A DNA stretch of 64,000 nt from Haloarcula sp. CBA1127. GTDB lineage: Archaea > Halobacteriota > Halobacteria > Halobacteriales > Haloarculaceae. This document shows positions 24,831 to 32,609 of this stretch, piece after piece (within the stretch, counting starts at the first letter, position 1; the number at the start of each line of letters is the position of its first letter). Position numbers and translations under genes: made by a program. The notes under the pieces are model-generated. The model did not search any database. It was not told where the DNA came from and saw only the letters and a program-made list of their open reading frames with translations. The stretch covers positions 310,001-374,000 of the forward strand of contig NZ_BCNB01000006.1 of NCBI RefSeq assembly GCF_001485575.1. The letters run 5' to 3'.

Positions 24831-26594
24831 TTAGTCGTCAGACGGGAGCGGTTCGCCGGAGCCGTCGGTCGGCGCGGGCGAGGCCTGCATATCGTCGTCC
24901 TCTGCGTAGGGGTACCACGTCATCTTCGTGTTGTGCATGTACGGGTCGTGGTAGTCCGTTTCCTCTGGTTCGACCATCTCGGCCAGCGTCTCCTCGTCGC
25001 GGTCCTCGACGAAGTCACGGAAGGTCTCCCCACCCTCGCGTGCGTCCTCGAAGTTGTTGACGAGATTCTTGATCGCGCCGGGGACTTCGTCGGCCGGGAC
25101 GCGCATCTCCACCCAGTCGGCGAAGCGCGGGTCGTCGCCGAGACCGCCGCCGAGGCCGATGTCGAGCGCCTCGACCGGTTCGCCGTCCTTGCGGGTCTTC
25201 ATGCCACGCAGGGACACGTCGGCGATTTGAGGCTGGGCGCAGGAGGCCGTACAACCCGAGAGGTGGATGTGGAAGTCCTTGTGGTCCTCGGGCAGTTCGA
25301 CGTTGTCCTTGAGCCAGCGGGCGTACCGGACCTGGCGGTTCTTCGTCTCGACGATAGAGAGCGAGCAGTACTCCGTGCCCGTGCAGGCGATGGAACCGCG
25401 CATGAACGGCGACGGCTCCGGAGAGTAGTTCTCCAGCAGCGGTTCGCTGGTGAACGCGTCGAGGTTCTCCTCGGGCACGTCGGTGACGATGATGTTCTGG
25501 CGCTGGGTCAGTCGGACCTCGCCGGAGCCGTACTCGTCGGCGAGTTCGGCGAGTTCAAGCACGTCGTCAGCACCCATGCGGCCGACCAGCACGTTCAGGC
25601 CGATGTAGTAGTTGCCGTCGTTCTGCTCGTGAATCCCGACGTGGTCGTTGTGTCCGTCCTGAGACCCAGTGTTGTAGCTGTACTGGTCGCGCATATCCTC
25701 GCCAGCAGTCGGGAGTTCGAAGTCGACGTACTCCTCCTGCAGGACCGAGCGCATCTTTTCGGGACCCCACTCGTCCATGAGGAACTTGATGCGAGCGTTG
25801 AAGCGGTCCTCACGGTCACCGTAGTCACGGAAGAGCGAAGACATGCCGTGGGCCACGTCAGCGGCCTGCTCCGGCGGGACCCACACGTCGATGTCGCGTG
25901 CGAGGCGCGGTTCCTTTCGGGAGAGGCCGCCGCCGATACGGACGTTGAAGCCGAGTTCGCCGTCCTTCTCGGCGGGCTCGAAGGCGAGGTCGTTGATGTC
26001 GCCCTGGCCACAGCCCTCGTCACAGCCGGCGATGGCGACCTTCCACTTGCGCGGGAGGTTCGAGTAGTCGTCGTTGCCCTTGAACGTCTCGTGGAGGTCC
26101 TCGGCAACGGGCCAGGCGTCGACGTGCTCGTGCTTGTCCTTGCCGGCGACCGGACAGCCGACGATGTTTCGCCAGGAGTCACCACAGGCCTGCTGGGTGC
26201 CTAGGCCGACGGCTTCGAGCTTCTCGAAGATTTCCGGGATGTCCTCCAGTTTGATCCAGTGGAGCTGGATGCTCTGACGGGTCGTCCAGTCACAGTAGGC
26301 CTCGCCGAACTCCGGGTTGTCGACGGGACCGGTCGCGTACTCCTTTGCGACTTCGCCGATAACTTCGAGCTGACCGGGCTTGATGACGCCGTTTGGCGTC
26401 CCGATACGCATCATGAAATACGACTCCTGACCGGAGCGCTGGTGGTACAGGCCCCACCACTTGAAGCGCTCGAACCAAGCGTCGTGTTCGTCTTCCGGGA
26501 TGGCATCCCAGCCCTGCTCCGCGAACTCCATCAGATGCTCCCGGATCTCGTTACCGTACGCCTCGTCCTTCCATTTCTCGACTTTCGTGGGCAT
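24831..26594 (-). CDS. nirA: Ferredoxin-dependent nitrite/sulfite reductase
   Basis: Siroheme- and [4Fe-4S]-containing six-electron reductase, cytoplasmic. The 587-residue product has two ferrite-reductase halves, the first with NGVIKPGQLEVIGEVAKEY and TTRQSIQLHWI. The cluster/siroheme cysteines appear as CTGTEYC (C-x5-C, near residues 402-408) and SGCTASC (C-x3-C, near 443-448). An acidic C-terminal tail of about 60 residues is extra. Assimilatory nitrite reductase is my first choice; ferredoxin sulfite reductase is the alternative, as no nitrate or sulfate genes adjoin. Siroheme comes from sirohydrochlorin, the substrate of CbiX in this window. The ATG at 26594 begins MPTKVEKWKDE; the seven-codon longer reading lacks support. 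Confidence 0.85.
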   Translation of the reverse strand: MPTKVEKWKDEAYGNEIREHLMEFAEQGWDAIPEDEHDAWFERFKWWGLYHQRSGQESYFMMRIGTPNGVIKPGQLEVIGEVAKEYATGPVDNPEFGEAYCDWTTRQSIQLHWIKLEDIPEIFEKLEAVGLGTQQACGDSWRNIVGCPVAGKDKHEHVDAWPVAEDLHETFKGNDDYSNLPRKWKVAIAGCDEGCGQGDINDLAFEPAEKDGELGFNVRIGGGLSRKEPRLARDIDVWVPPEQAADVAHGMSSLFRDYGDREDRFNARIKFLMDEWGPEKMRSVLQEEYVDFELPTAGEDMRDQYSYNTGSQDGHNDHVGIHEQNDGNYYIGLNVLVGRMGADDVLELAELADEYGSGEVRLTQRQNIIVTDVPEENLDAFTSEPLLENYSPEPSPFMRGSIACTGTEYCSLSIVETKNRQVRYARWLKDNVELPEDHKDFHIHLSGCTASCAQPQIADVSLRGMKTRKDGEPVEALDIGLGGGLGDDPRFADWVEMRVPADEVPGAIKNLVNNFEDAREGGETFRDFVEDRDEETLAEMVEPEETDYHDPYMHNTKMTWYPYAEDDDMQASPAPTDGSGEPLPSDD

Positions 26595-26686
26595 AGCTAA
26601 TGTGTTCTTCCACAAGTCTCACTGACTTATACAACACACTTTGCCGTCAACCGTCTCCCCCACTCCCCGAAACAAGCAACTGTTGC

Positions 26687-27028
26687 CTATTCTTTTGAAC
26701 TGGCGAGCCGGGTTCGCTTCGCCGGGAAATGGACGCTCTCGTGGACAACACCGTGGAACTCGCCGGAATCTGGGTCCACGACGCGGCCGACCGTCAACCA
26801 GTCGGTCACGCCGCTTTCGCCACAGGAGATACACTGCCCGGCTATTCGCGCCTGAATATCGGGATAGTCGACACCCACTTCCACGAATCCCTCAGCGAGG
26901 AAATCCGTCGTCTCACACCCACAGAAGTCGCTTCGAGCCAATAACCACAGGTCCGAGACGTTCACTTCCCGCGAGTCGTTGACGGAAATCCAGGCCCCGT
27001 CGTCGAGCTGGTGAACGTCTGTCGTCAT
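26687..27028 (-). CDS. Small zinc-ribbon-like haloarchaeal protein
   Basis: A 113-residue acidic protein, family not recognised. It contains FCGCETTDFLAEG (about residues 35-47) and CISCGESG (about 67-74), two CxC/CxxC pairs that could bind one zinc ion. The N-terminus MTTDVHQLDDGAWISVNDSR begins without a signal. It is upstream of and on the same strand as the reductase, with about 90 bases between. It might be co-transcribed, though the reductase appears to have its own TATA-like TTGTATAAG near 26630. Confidence 0.6.
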   Translation of the reverse strand: MTTDVHQLDDGAWISVNDSREVNVSDLWLLARSDFCGCETTDFLAEGFVEVGVDYPDIQARIAGQCISCGESGVTDWLTVGRVVDPDSGEFHGVVHESVHFPAKRTRLASSKE

Positions 27029-27153
27029 TACATCTCATTAGATTCTCGAAACACCTGAGAGCATCGGCGGTCGCAAGTATCACCGGATCGGGTCGAATCC
27101 GCCGCAGTCATGCGGTGAGTGCATCAGAACATAATGACCCGCTATTTGGTGGG

Positions 27154-27168
27154 CCCTGTACGAGATAC
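27154..27168. promoter_or_regulatory. CCCTGTACGNGATAC motif, copy 1
   Basis: CCCTGTACGAGATAC; the same motif with one difference occurs at 27530-27544 just before the next gene's expected start. Here it lies about 130 bases upstream of the 48-residue protein gene and is followed by an inverted repeat CCTGTAAG/CTTACAGG (27181-27188 and 27206-27213). Confidence 0.4.
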
Positions 27169-27180
27169 AAACATATGTTG

Positions 27181-27213
27181 CCTGTAAGTCGCAGTGCGGG
27201 CCAAGCTTACAGG
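27181..27213. repeat. Inverted repeat CCTGTAAG...CTTACAGG
   Basis: Eight-base perfect arms 17 bases apart, just upstream of a TATA-like TTTAAGATA (27224-27232). The position upstream of the TATA box suits a regulator-binding site for the small gene that follows. Confidence 0.4.
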
Positions 27214-27299
27214 AGAGTCCGTGTTTAAGATAGTGGGGGCGTTACGAAGGAGTACGACACCACGTGGCGGCCACGCAGGTCGCTGCTGTGACAGAAACG

Positions 27300-27446
27300 A
27301 TGACGAAGGCACAACAGACCCACGACGACGACGCCGAACGCGAAGAGCCGACCACAGACCACCTCGACAACGTCGAGGATGGCTGCGGTTGCACAGAAAT
27401 CTGGGAGCACATGAGCGAAGAGCGCGAGAGCGACTCCGACGACTGA
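27300..27446 (+). CDS. 48-residue GCGCTEIWEHMS small protein
   Basis: A very acidic small protein, MTKAQQTHDDD then DNVEDGCGCTEIWEHMSEER. The C-x-C-TEIWEH-[LM]-S stretch is one I recall as recurring in short haloarchaeal proteins, which supports its being real. Two cysteines with the following His and Glu could bind metal. The ATG at 27300 is preferred. A GTG 12 codons upstream (27264), nearer the expected transcription start after TTTAAGATA, is possible. Function unknown. Confidence 0.6.
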   Translation: MTKAQQTHDDDAEREEPTTDHLDNVEDGCGCTEIWEHMSEERESDSDD

Positions 27447-27529
27447 TACAGACTGTTGTGACTGCGTATTAATTGCGCCGGCCCGGGTCGGCGAAATCCC
27501 GGAGTGACTTACAATAGCCTGTATGACAC

Positions 27530-27544
27530 CCCTGTACGGGATAC
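27530..27544. promoter_or_regulatory. CCCTGTACGNGATAC motif, copy 2
   Basis: CCCTGTACGGGATAC, followed by TTTTG. GATACTTTTG lies about 28 bases before the ATG at 27575, so the motif may overlap the BRE/TATA element of a leaderless promoter. One base differs from the copy at 27154. Confidence 0.4.
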
Positions 27545-27574
27545 TTTTGTGCGGCGCTCCCCAAGCACGTATCG

Positions 27575-28252
27575 ATGTCTGAGGGGCCCGACAATTACGT
27601 TCCGTCGACCGACCGTGAATCACCGGTCGGTAAACCGGTTATCCGCGGGGACCCGGCACTCACTGGCCAGCGACCCGAGGAGGCCATCGAGTTCGATCCC
27701 GACGACCCCGAAAGCCTCGAACTCGCCGCCAGAACGGTCGAGAAGTTCTCCGAGAACACCGCCGGCGCCGACGACAACGTGTTCATTCTGCGCGGCGCGG
27801 CCGCGTGTGCAGCTCTGGTCCGTGGTGAGGGGTCCTACAAGGCTGCTGCCGAACGGGCCGGCGGGGAGGCGTCGGTCTCGTTTATCCGCAAGTGGTCCCG
27901 CGTGCACGATCTCCCGCGGTCCGTCCGTATTCACGTCGCCAAGGGAGAAATTGCCCCGACGGCGGCCAAACACATCGCCAGAGTCTCCGGCGAATCCCGC
28001 CTCCTGCTGGCGTGGGCCGCTCTCGATCACGATCTCACCGTCCGCCAGATCCGGTCCGTTGCCAGCAGTGTCAACGACGGCGCGTCCGTGGACGCGGCGC
28101 TTGCTAGGAACGGGTACGCGCTGGGTGAGATGCGGACGCAACTTGACCGCGACGCCTACTGTCTGCTCCGCCGGCAGGCCGCACTCGATGGGGTCTCTCC
28201 CGGAGAAGTCATCAGCGAGGCTATCGAGTCGTACTTCGACGACGGACCGTAA
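27575..28252 (+). CDS. ParB-type HTH protein without nuclease domain
   Basis: A 225-residue acidic protein. Residues about 85-150 look like the ParB/KorB DNA-binding helix-turn-helix: GSYKAAAERAG, then SVSFIRKWSRVHDLPRSVRIHV and KGEIAPTAAKHIARVS. The C-terminus (LDRDAYCLLRRQAALDGVSPGEVISEAIESYF) resembles a ribbon-helix-helix. The N-terminal ParB CTPase/nuclease domain is absent, replaced by a 60-residue acidic segment. No ParA is nearby. Haloarchaeal homologues have, to my memory, only a DUF label. The ATG about 28 bases after the TATA-like element suggests a leaderless message. A role in chromosome organisation or regulation is inference. Confidence 0.72.
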   Translation: MSEGPDNYVPSTDRESPVGKPVIRGDPALTGQRPEEAIEFDPDDPESLELAARTVEKFSENTAGADDNVFILRGAAACAALVRGEGSYKAAAERAGGEASVSFIRKWSRVHDLPRSVRIHVAKGEIAPTAAKHIARVSGESRLLLAWAALDHDLTVRQIRSVASSVNDGASVDAALARNGYALGEMRTQLDRDAYCLLRRQAALDGVSPGEVISEAIESYFDDGP

Positions 28253-28253
28253 G

Positions 28254-28262
28254 GCCTTAATC
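28254..28262 (+). promoter_or_regulatory. TATA-like box of tRNA-Lys
   Basis: CCTTAATCG, about 28 bases upstream of the mature tRNA 5' end and just after the stop of the preceding gene. Confidence 0.5.
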
Positions 28263-28286
28263 GCCGCTCCCCCGAGCGAATAGCGA

Positions 28287-28360
28287 GGGCCGGTAGCTCA
28301 GTTAGGCAGAGCGTCTGGCTTTTAACCAGATGGTCGGGGGTTCAACTCCCTCCCGGCCCG
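28287..28360 (+). tRNA. tRNA-Lys (UUU)
   Basis: A complete 74-base cloverleaf: acceptor GGGCCGG pairs with CCGGCCC, D-arm AGCTCAGTTAGGCAGAGC, anticodon stem TCTGG/CCAGA around the loop CTTTTAA (anticodon UUU), and T-arm GGGGGTTCAACTCCC. Discriminator G; CCA is not encoded. No intron. An 18-base copy of its T-arm/acceptor region occurs at 28447-28464. Confidence 0.96.
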
Positions 28361-28446
28361 TTGCCCTGCGAACGACCGTGAGCAGTGGCAACAACAGGAG
28401 GGCGTTGAATTACGCCACGAGCGAACGCAGTGAGCGAAGTGGAGGT

Positions 28447-28464
28447 GGTTCAACTCCCTCCCGG
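28447..28464 (+). repeat. Partial copy of the tRNA-Lys 3' end (att-like)
   Basis: GGTTCAACTCCCTCCCGG is identical to tRNA bases 28339-28356, 108 bases downstream, and similarity continues as CTCG versus CCCG. This is the pattern left by integration of an element at a tRNA gene, but only about 86 bases lie between the tRNA end and the copy, and no integrase is visible. Confidence 0.6.
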
Positions 28465-28550
28465 CTCGCTTTTCTGTGTACGAGAAGCAGCGCGACAGTA
28501 CAGAGTCCGAGACCGGTTCATTTACCACCGAGACAGCGAATGGCACCAGT

Positions 28551-28778
28551 ATGGATGGAACTACCGGTACGGTTCAGCGCGTACTCACGCAGCCGTTGCG
28601 CCCGCTAGGTGTCACTGTCGGCGTATTGCTCGTCGTCGCCACGCTCGCGGCGGTTGCCGGGACACCGTGGCAGACGCACGCCTCGATGGCAGCGGCGATT
28701 GTACAGATGGTCGCGGCGGTCGTGATGGGTGTGATCGGTGTCGGACTAGCGTACATCAGCTGGGCAGCCGACGCGTAA
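28551..28778 (+). CDS. Two-helix small membrane protein
   Basis: A 75-residue protein, family unrecognised, with two hydrophobic helices: LGVTVGVLLVVATLAAVAG and, after a short loop, AIVQMVAAVVMGVIGVGLAY. The ATG at 28551 follows a TATA-like TTCATTTACC by about 28 bases, so the mRNA is probably leaderless and a longer in-frame reading is rejected. It adjoins the tRNA-Lys partial copy. Confidence 0.65.
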   Translation: MDGTTGTVQRVLTQPLRPLGVTVGVLLVVATLAAVAGTPWQTHASMAAAIVQMVAAVVMGVIGVGLAYISWAADA

Positions 28779-28813
28779 GCCGGTCGTCAAAAAAGCCGTA
28801 AATAGAGTCGTTG

Positions 28814-29683
28814 TTATCCGCGGACGGGCATATACGCCATCCCGAGCATCAGCACGGCCGCGATGCCCGAGAGTATCGAGACGCCCCAGAAGCCGTTCTT
28901 ACGCTCGTGGAAGTAGTCCTGCTGGTCGAGCGTCGCCTGATACTGGTCGTACTGCTGAATCGGGACGATCTGGACGGTGCTATGATCGGGGAAGTGCGTG
29001 AAGAACTGCTGCTCGTTCAGCGTGACGTTCCCACCCTCCGAAAGTTCGACCGTGTTCTCGCGCGGGGCGAACCATTCGAGCGTCGCACCGCTGTCGGTCA
29101 CTTCAGAGATTGTGGTCTCCTGCGTGCCGCTGTCGGTCGCGTACGGGTAGGTATCACCGGTCGTGAACGTCACTGTCTCAGGCTCAGGGAGCCACTCACT
29201 CAGCGGGACTTGCGTGTTGTTCGACTGGTAGACCACGTACTCGGTCCCGTTCTGGGTCGCCAGCGTGTTCTTGACCGAGGAGTCCTCGGCGAGGAGCGCG
29301 CTGACGTTGAGTTCTTCTTCGAGGGTCACCGTACTCTCGTTGCTGTCGGTGTGCACGCGGTAGGTGTCGTTCTGATAGGTCGTCGTCGCGTTGTGCTCTA
29401 ACGTCGCAGTGTACTGTGACGACTCGTTCGTCCACGAGAGGTCAGCAGCCATACTGCCACCGCCACCGCCGCCGTGACCGCCACCGCCGCCGCCGGACAT
29501 GTGGATGTTCGTGGCTGTGTATTCCGTTCCGTCGACAGTGAACGTACTCTCGTTGGTCAGTTCGGCGTCAGCGTCGAGCGACACCGCCGGCCGCTGACTC
29601 TCCGCGACGCCGATGTAGGCGTACGCAGCAACACTGATAACGAGGAAGAACGCGAAGTACGCCGCCGCGGCTCGTCGTTGCAT
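28814..29683 (-). CDS. Membrane-anchored extracellular protein, Gly-rich loop
   Basis: A 289-residue protein with one membrane helix at each end (AYFAFFLVISVAAYAYIGVA near residue 9 and GVSILSGIAAVLMLGMAYM near 268). The region between is presumably outside, acidic, with many Asn-x-Ser/Thr sites (NESTF, NATTT, NVSAL, NVTL). A GGGGGGHGGGGGG segment near residue 65 is flexible. Domain organisation fits a haloarchaeal surface protein of unknown function. It is convergent with the small membrane protein upstream. Confidence 0.72.
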   Translation of the reverse strand: MQRRAAAAYFAFFLVISVAAYAYIGVAESQRPAVSLDADAELTNESTFTVDGTEYTATNIHMSGGGGGGHGGGGGGSMAADLSWTNESSQYTATLEHNATTTYQNDTYRVHTDSNESTVTLEEELNVSALLAEDSSVKNTLATQNGTEYVVYQSNNTQVPLSEWLPEPETVTFTTGDTYPYATDSGTQETTISEVTDSGATLEWFAPRENTVELSEGGNVTLNEQQFFTHFPDHSTVQIVPIQQYDQYQATLDQQDYFHERKNGFWGVSILSGIAAVLMLGMAYMPVRG

Positions 29684-29795
29684 ATCAGGAGGGTCAGTCG
29701 CCGCGCCGTTTAATGATTACTTTTCGAGCGTATCGGTACGCGGGTGACACGGGCCGTTTCGCCCCGGCAACGGCGGTGCAGATGCATCACACTGG

Positions 29796-30128
29796 TTAGG
29801 CTGTATCAGACTCGCCAGCGAGAATGGCGTAGCTGTCGAGTGTCCCTGCCATCGACGGGGCGTCCGAATCGTCTTTGCGCTGTGTGCCGTAGTCCATCCA
29901 CACGCCGCTCGTGTAACTGTACATCTCGAAGGCGGCGTCGGTCTCGACGACGATGTCGATGACCGCGTCCTCGGGGGCGTCATCAAGAACAACAGCCGAC
30001 CGGACGTCGTTGTCGTGGTGCATCACCCAGACCGCGACAGCGCCGTCAATGTCATCCAGTAGGGCACTGGCTTCCGTCGGCGAGAACGGGCGGTGAGGCC
30101 AGTCGTCGACAGGTTCTGGCTCGTCCAT
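29796..30128 (-). CDS. Acidic hypothetical protein (110 residues)
   Basis: Soluble acidic protein, family unrecognised, with an alpha/beta pattern: SPTEASALLDDIDGAVAVWVMHHD, then AVIDIVVETDAAFEMY and a Gly/Ser C-terminus. It has haloarchaeal composition, and an upstream gap of 60 bases separates it from the minus-strand small membrane protein behind it. No function proposed. Confidence 0.6.
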   Translation of the reverse strand: MDEPEPVDDWPHRPFSPTEASALLDDIDGAVAVWVMHHDNDVRSAVVLDDAPEDAVIDIVVETDAAFEMYSYTSGVWMDYGTQRKDDSDAPSMAGTLDSYAILAGESDTA

Positions 30129-30188
30129 ACTGGGAACATGGGCCGGAAGGGTATCGGTGTTCCCCCGTTGCGCGGAGTCACCCGACCG

Positions 30189-30368
30189 TCAGTCGGCGAA
30201 GTAGCTGGTGAAAAAGCCGGAGAGGAACGACGAAATGGCAACGGCCAGAGCCATATCAGTCAGACTCCACGGCGCATCTTCGTCGTCGGCCAGCCAGACA
30301 GTGATAGCGACACTGATTACCAGAGAGACGATCCCATTGAGGAGGTGCTTGTTCTTGAGCAGACTCAT
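30189..30368 (-). CDS. 59-residue membrane protein
   Basis: MSLLKNKHLLNGIVSLVISV begins a helix, followed by a short acidic loop (ADDEDAPWS) and a second helix (MALAVAISSFLSGFFTSYF). Family unrecognised. The ATG at 30368 is preferred to one 14 codons upstream, whose extra residues are unlike a signal or helix start. Confidence 0.5.
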   Translation of the reverse strand: MSLLKNKHLLNGIVSLVISVAITVWLADDEDAPWSLTDMALAVAISSFLSGFFTSYFAD

Positions 30369-30476
30369 ACACCTGTCCGTTGGTGCGGGGTTCGTATAGA
30401 GATTACCCACGGGCGGTGTGTCACGTTGATTGAAACGGAGCCACTGGATTCGCTTGACGGGTGGGCGCTGGGACAG

Positions 30477-30785
30477 TTAGCCATCACAGCAAACCGTGTA
30501 CCGAACGTCGGCGTGGACGAGCGACTCAACGGTCTCAACGACATCATCGACTGTCTCGAACTGCCCGAATTTGCTCACGACCGACCCGTCCGCACGTAAC
30601 ACGACCGTCCACCGGTGGCCGTCCGGACCATCGGCCCGTTCAAACGCGATTTTGCGGTCAGGCAGTCGAGCGACGACTTGGCCGTCAGTGGTGACCGTCC
30701 ACGATACGCTATCGGCAAGCGCGCCCTCCAGTGCCGTTTCGAGTTGTCGGCCGAGTCTGGCTGTCGGTTCGTCCCGTGCGTCCAT
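30477..30785 (-). CDS. Hypothetical protein (102 residues)
   Basis: Soluble alpha/beta protein starting MDARDEPTARLGRQLETALE. It is acidic, with a WTVVLRADGSVV strand pair and a CC pair near the C-terminus (VRYTVCCDG). Divergent from the gene at 30820 with 34 bases between. Function unknown. Confidence 0.6.
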   Translation of the reverse strand: MDARDEPTARLGRQLETALEGALADSVSWTVTTDGQVVARLPDRKIAFERADGPDGHRWTVVLRADGSVVSKFGQFETVDDVVETVESLVHADVRYTVCCDG

Positions 30786-30819
30786 ACAGAAGCATCGAGG
30801 TGTAGAAGCATAAGCCGTT

Positions 30820-31278
30820 GTGACGCTACACAACGTTCAAACGGCCCAGACCCATACAGAGGATGTGACTCAGTCGCTTCTCGTCTACGACGGCAGTACC
30901 GACCTGTTCCGGCGCGCTGCCGAGACGGTAACCCGCTGTGCCACGGATATCACGCCTGTTCCCTGGGAATCCGATGCGATTCAGGCATTCCTCCAGGCGC
31001 AGTTCGACGACCTCCCGTTCGCGTTCATCCTGATCGAAGGAGAATCCGTCCACGTCGGCGAAGCGGCTGTGAAAGAAGCGCTGGAAGGCCTCGATATCGC
31101 GGCCCCCGTCGCTCGGTTGGCCGAGCAGGTGTATCCCACCGCCGCCGCGCCGTTCGGGCGTGTCGTCCACGGCCAAGTTCCGGCCGACATCCACGGGACC
31201 TTTCCACTGGACGAGACAGCGAAACGCCACATCGAACCGCTCCGGAAGGTCCATACGATACCTGTCGAAACGGAGTAA
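30820..31278 (+). CDS. Hypothetical protein, possible thioredoxin-like fold
   Basis: A 152-residue protein using a GTG start. SLLVYDGSTDLFRRAAETVTRC begins like a thioredoxin-like or DCC-type domain, but the usual CxxC is absent (DGST in that place), so redox activity is doubtful. The second half has FAFILIEGESVHVGEAAVKEALEG. Divergent from the 102-residue gene. Function unknown. Confidence 0.65.
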   Translation: MTLHNVQTAQTHTEDVTQSLLVYDGSTDLFRRAAETVTRCATDITPVPWESDAIQAFLQAQFDDLPFAFILIEGESVHVGEAAVKEALEGLDIAAPVARLAEQVYPTAAAPFGRVVHGQVPADIHGTFPLDETAKRHIEPLRKVHTIPVETE

Positions 31279-31455
31279 TCAAGGCAGTAGATGGCATAGC
31301 CGACCAGAACTGGCCACCAGCGCGGTCAACACACGACAGCACGTCACAGACAGAGGCATCACGCACCGATTTCGCACTCGTCCAATAACTGAGCGATGGG
31401 CGTCTGCTGCTCCGCTGTTCGGAGGGTTGAAACCCTGTGACTGGTTACTACAGGT

Positions 31456-32601
31456 ATGTTGCGGCAGTCCGTCGAGGACGCGTTCACCCTGCTTGCTGTC
31501 CTCGTCGTTCTCTCTCTGGTTATCGGACAACTCCTCGGGCAGCCGGTCCTGCTGGGGTACGTGACATCAGGGAGTATGTCGCCGACACTGAACACGGGCG
31601 ACGCGTTTGTTGCCGTTCCGGCGCCTGTCGCTGGCGAGATCGAGCCAGGGGACGTCATTGTATTCGAAGCGATCGAGCTACAGGGTGGCGGACTGACCAC
31701 ACACCGGGTCGTCGCGGAGACCGACGATGGGTACATCACAAAAGGGGACAACAACCCCTTCAGAGACCAGAGCGGGGATGAGCCGGTTGTCACAGACGAT
31801 CGAGTCGTTGCGACGGCACTGCAGATCAACGGACAGGTCGTTCGGCTCCCCGGCCTCGGTACTGCCATCAGCTCCGCTCGAACGGCGGCAGAAAGCGGAT
31901 TGGTATTGATTGGCGGTTCGGGCAACAGCGACCTGACGAGCGGGAAGGGACTCAGCGGACTGTTCATCTCTATCGGGCTCGGGCTGTTTCTACTCGTCTT
32001 CGTCGACAGCTTCCGGGCCAGCGAGGAGCGGACCAGAGAACGGACTCGTTCGCGCGACGGGGACACGATCAACGGCTGGACGGTCATACTCGCACTGGCA
32101 GTGTTAATTCTCGTCCCAGCCAACGCTGCGATGGTCGCTCCGAGCGGCACTCACAGCGTCACCATCGACAGCACGAGCGAGGATGTCACGCCGGGCGAGC
32201 CTGTCGAAAGCGAGTTCACTGCCGAAAACGGCGGACTGGTGACGATGCTCATCATCCTCGAATCGTCACATCCGGACGCGGCGATGGACCGTAACCAGCT
32301 TGTCGTTCAGCGCGGCGGGTCCGCGACGGCAATGCTGTCAGTGACTGCCCCACCGCCGGGCGAACAGGCGGTCGTGACCGTCGAAGAGCACCGGTACTTC
32401 CTGTTAGCACCGCCGGGCGTCATCGCGGGACTGCACCGAGTCCACCCGCTGGTGGCCATCGGGGCATTCAATTTTCTGGTGTTGGGCAGCCTCACAGCGG
32501 CAGTTGGGGCGACCTTTGGGTTCGGAACAACGCGCGAGCGAAGCCGGGACCGGTCGGTCCCGCTGAAGCGTCAGATACGTCGCCTGCTCGGGCGTGAGTG
32601 A
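31456..32601 (+). CDS. ER-type signal peptidase I (SipW-like)
   Basis: Membrane serine protease that cleaves signal peptides. The 381-residue product has an N-terminal helix (TLLAVLVVLSLVIGQ), the catalytic serine in TSGSMSPTL (near residue 40), then GDVIVFEA and the catalytic histidine in TTHRVV. This is the archaeal/ER Ser-His type, as in bacterial SipW, rather than Ser-Lys. It carries an unusual C-terminal extension: a helix around 175-190, another near 212-225, a beta-rich extracellular domain (TPGEPVESEFTAENGG) and a last helix near 340. Three putative secreted substrates of the DUF1102 type lie within 6 kb. Extended length suggests a dedicated peptidase (inference). Confidence 0.9.
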   Translation: MLRQSVEDAFTLLAVLVVLSLVIGQLLGQPVLLGYVTSGSMSPTLNTGDAFVAVPAPVAGEIEPGDVIVFEAIELQGGGLTTHRVVAETDDGYITKGDNNPFRDQSGDEPVVTDDRVVATALQINGQVVRLPGLGTAISSARTAAESGLVLIGGSGNSDLTSGKGLSGLFISIGLGLFLLVFVDSFRASEERTRERTRSRDGDTINGWTVILALAVLILVPANAAMVAPSGTHSVTIDSTSEDVTPGEPVESEFTAENGGLVTMLIILESSHPDAAMDRNQLVVQRGGSATAMLSVTAPPPGEQAVVTVEEHRYFLLAPPGVIAGLHRVHPLVAIGAFNFLVLGSLTAAVGATFGFGTTRERSRDRSVPLKRQIRRLLGRE

Positions 32602-32609
32602 GGGCGGGT

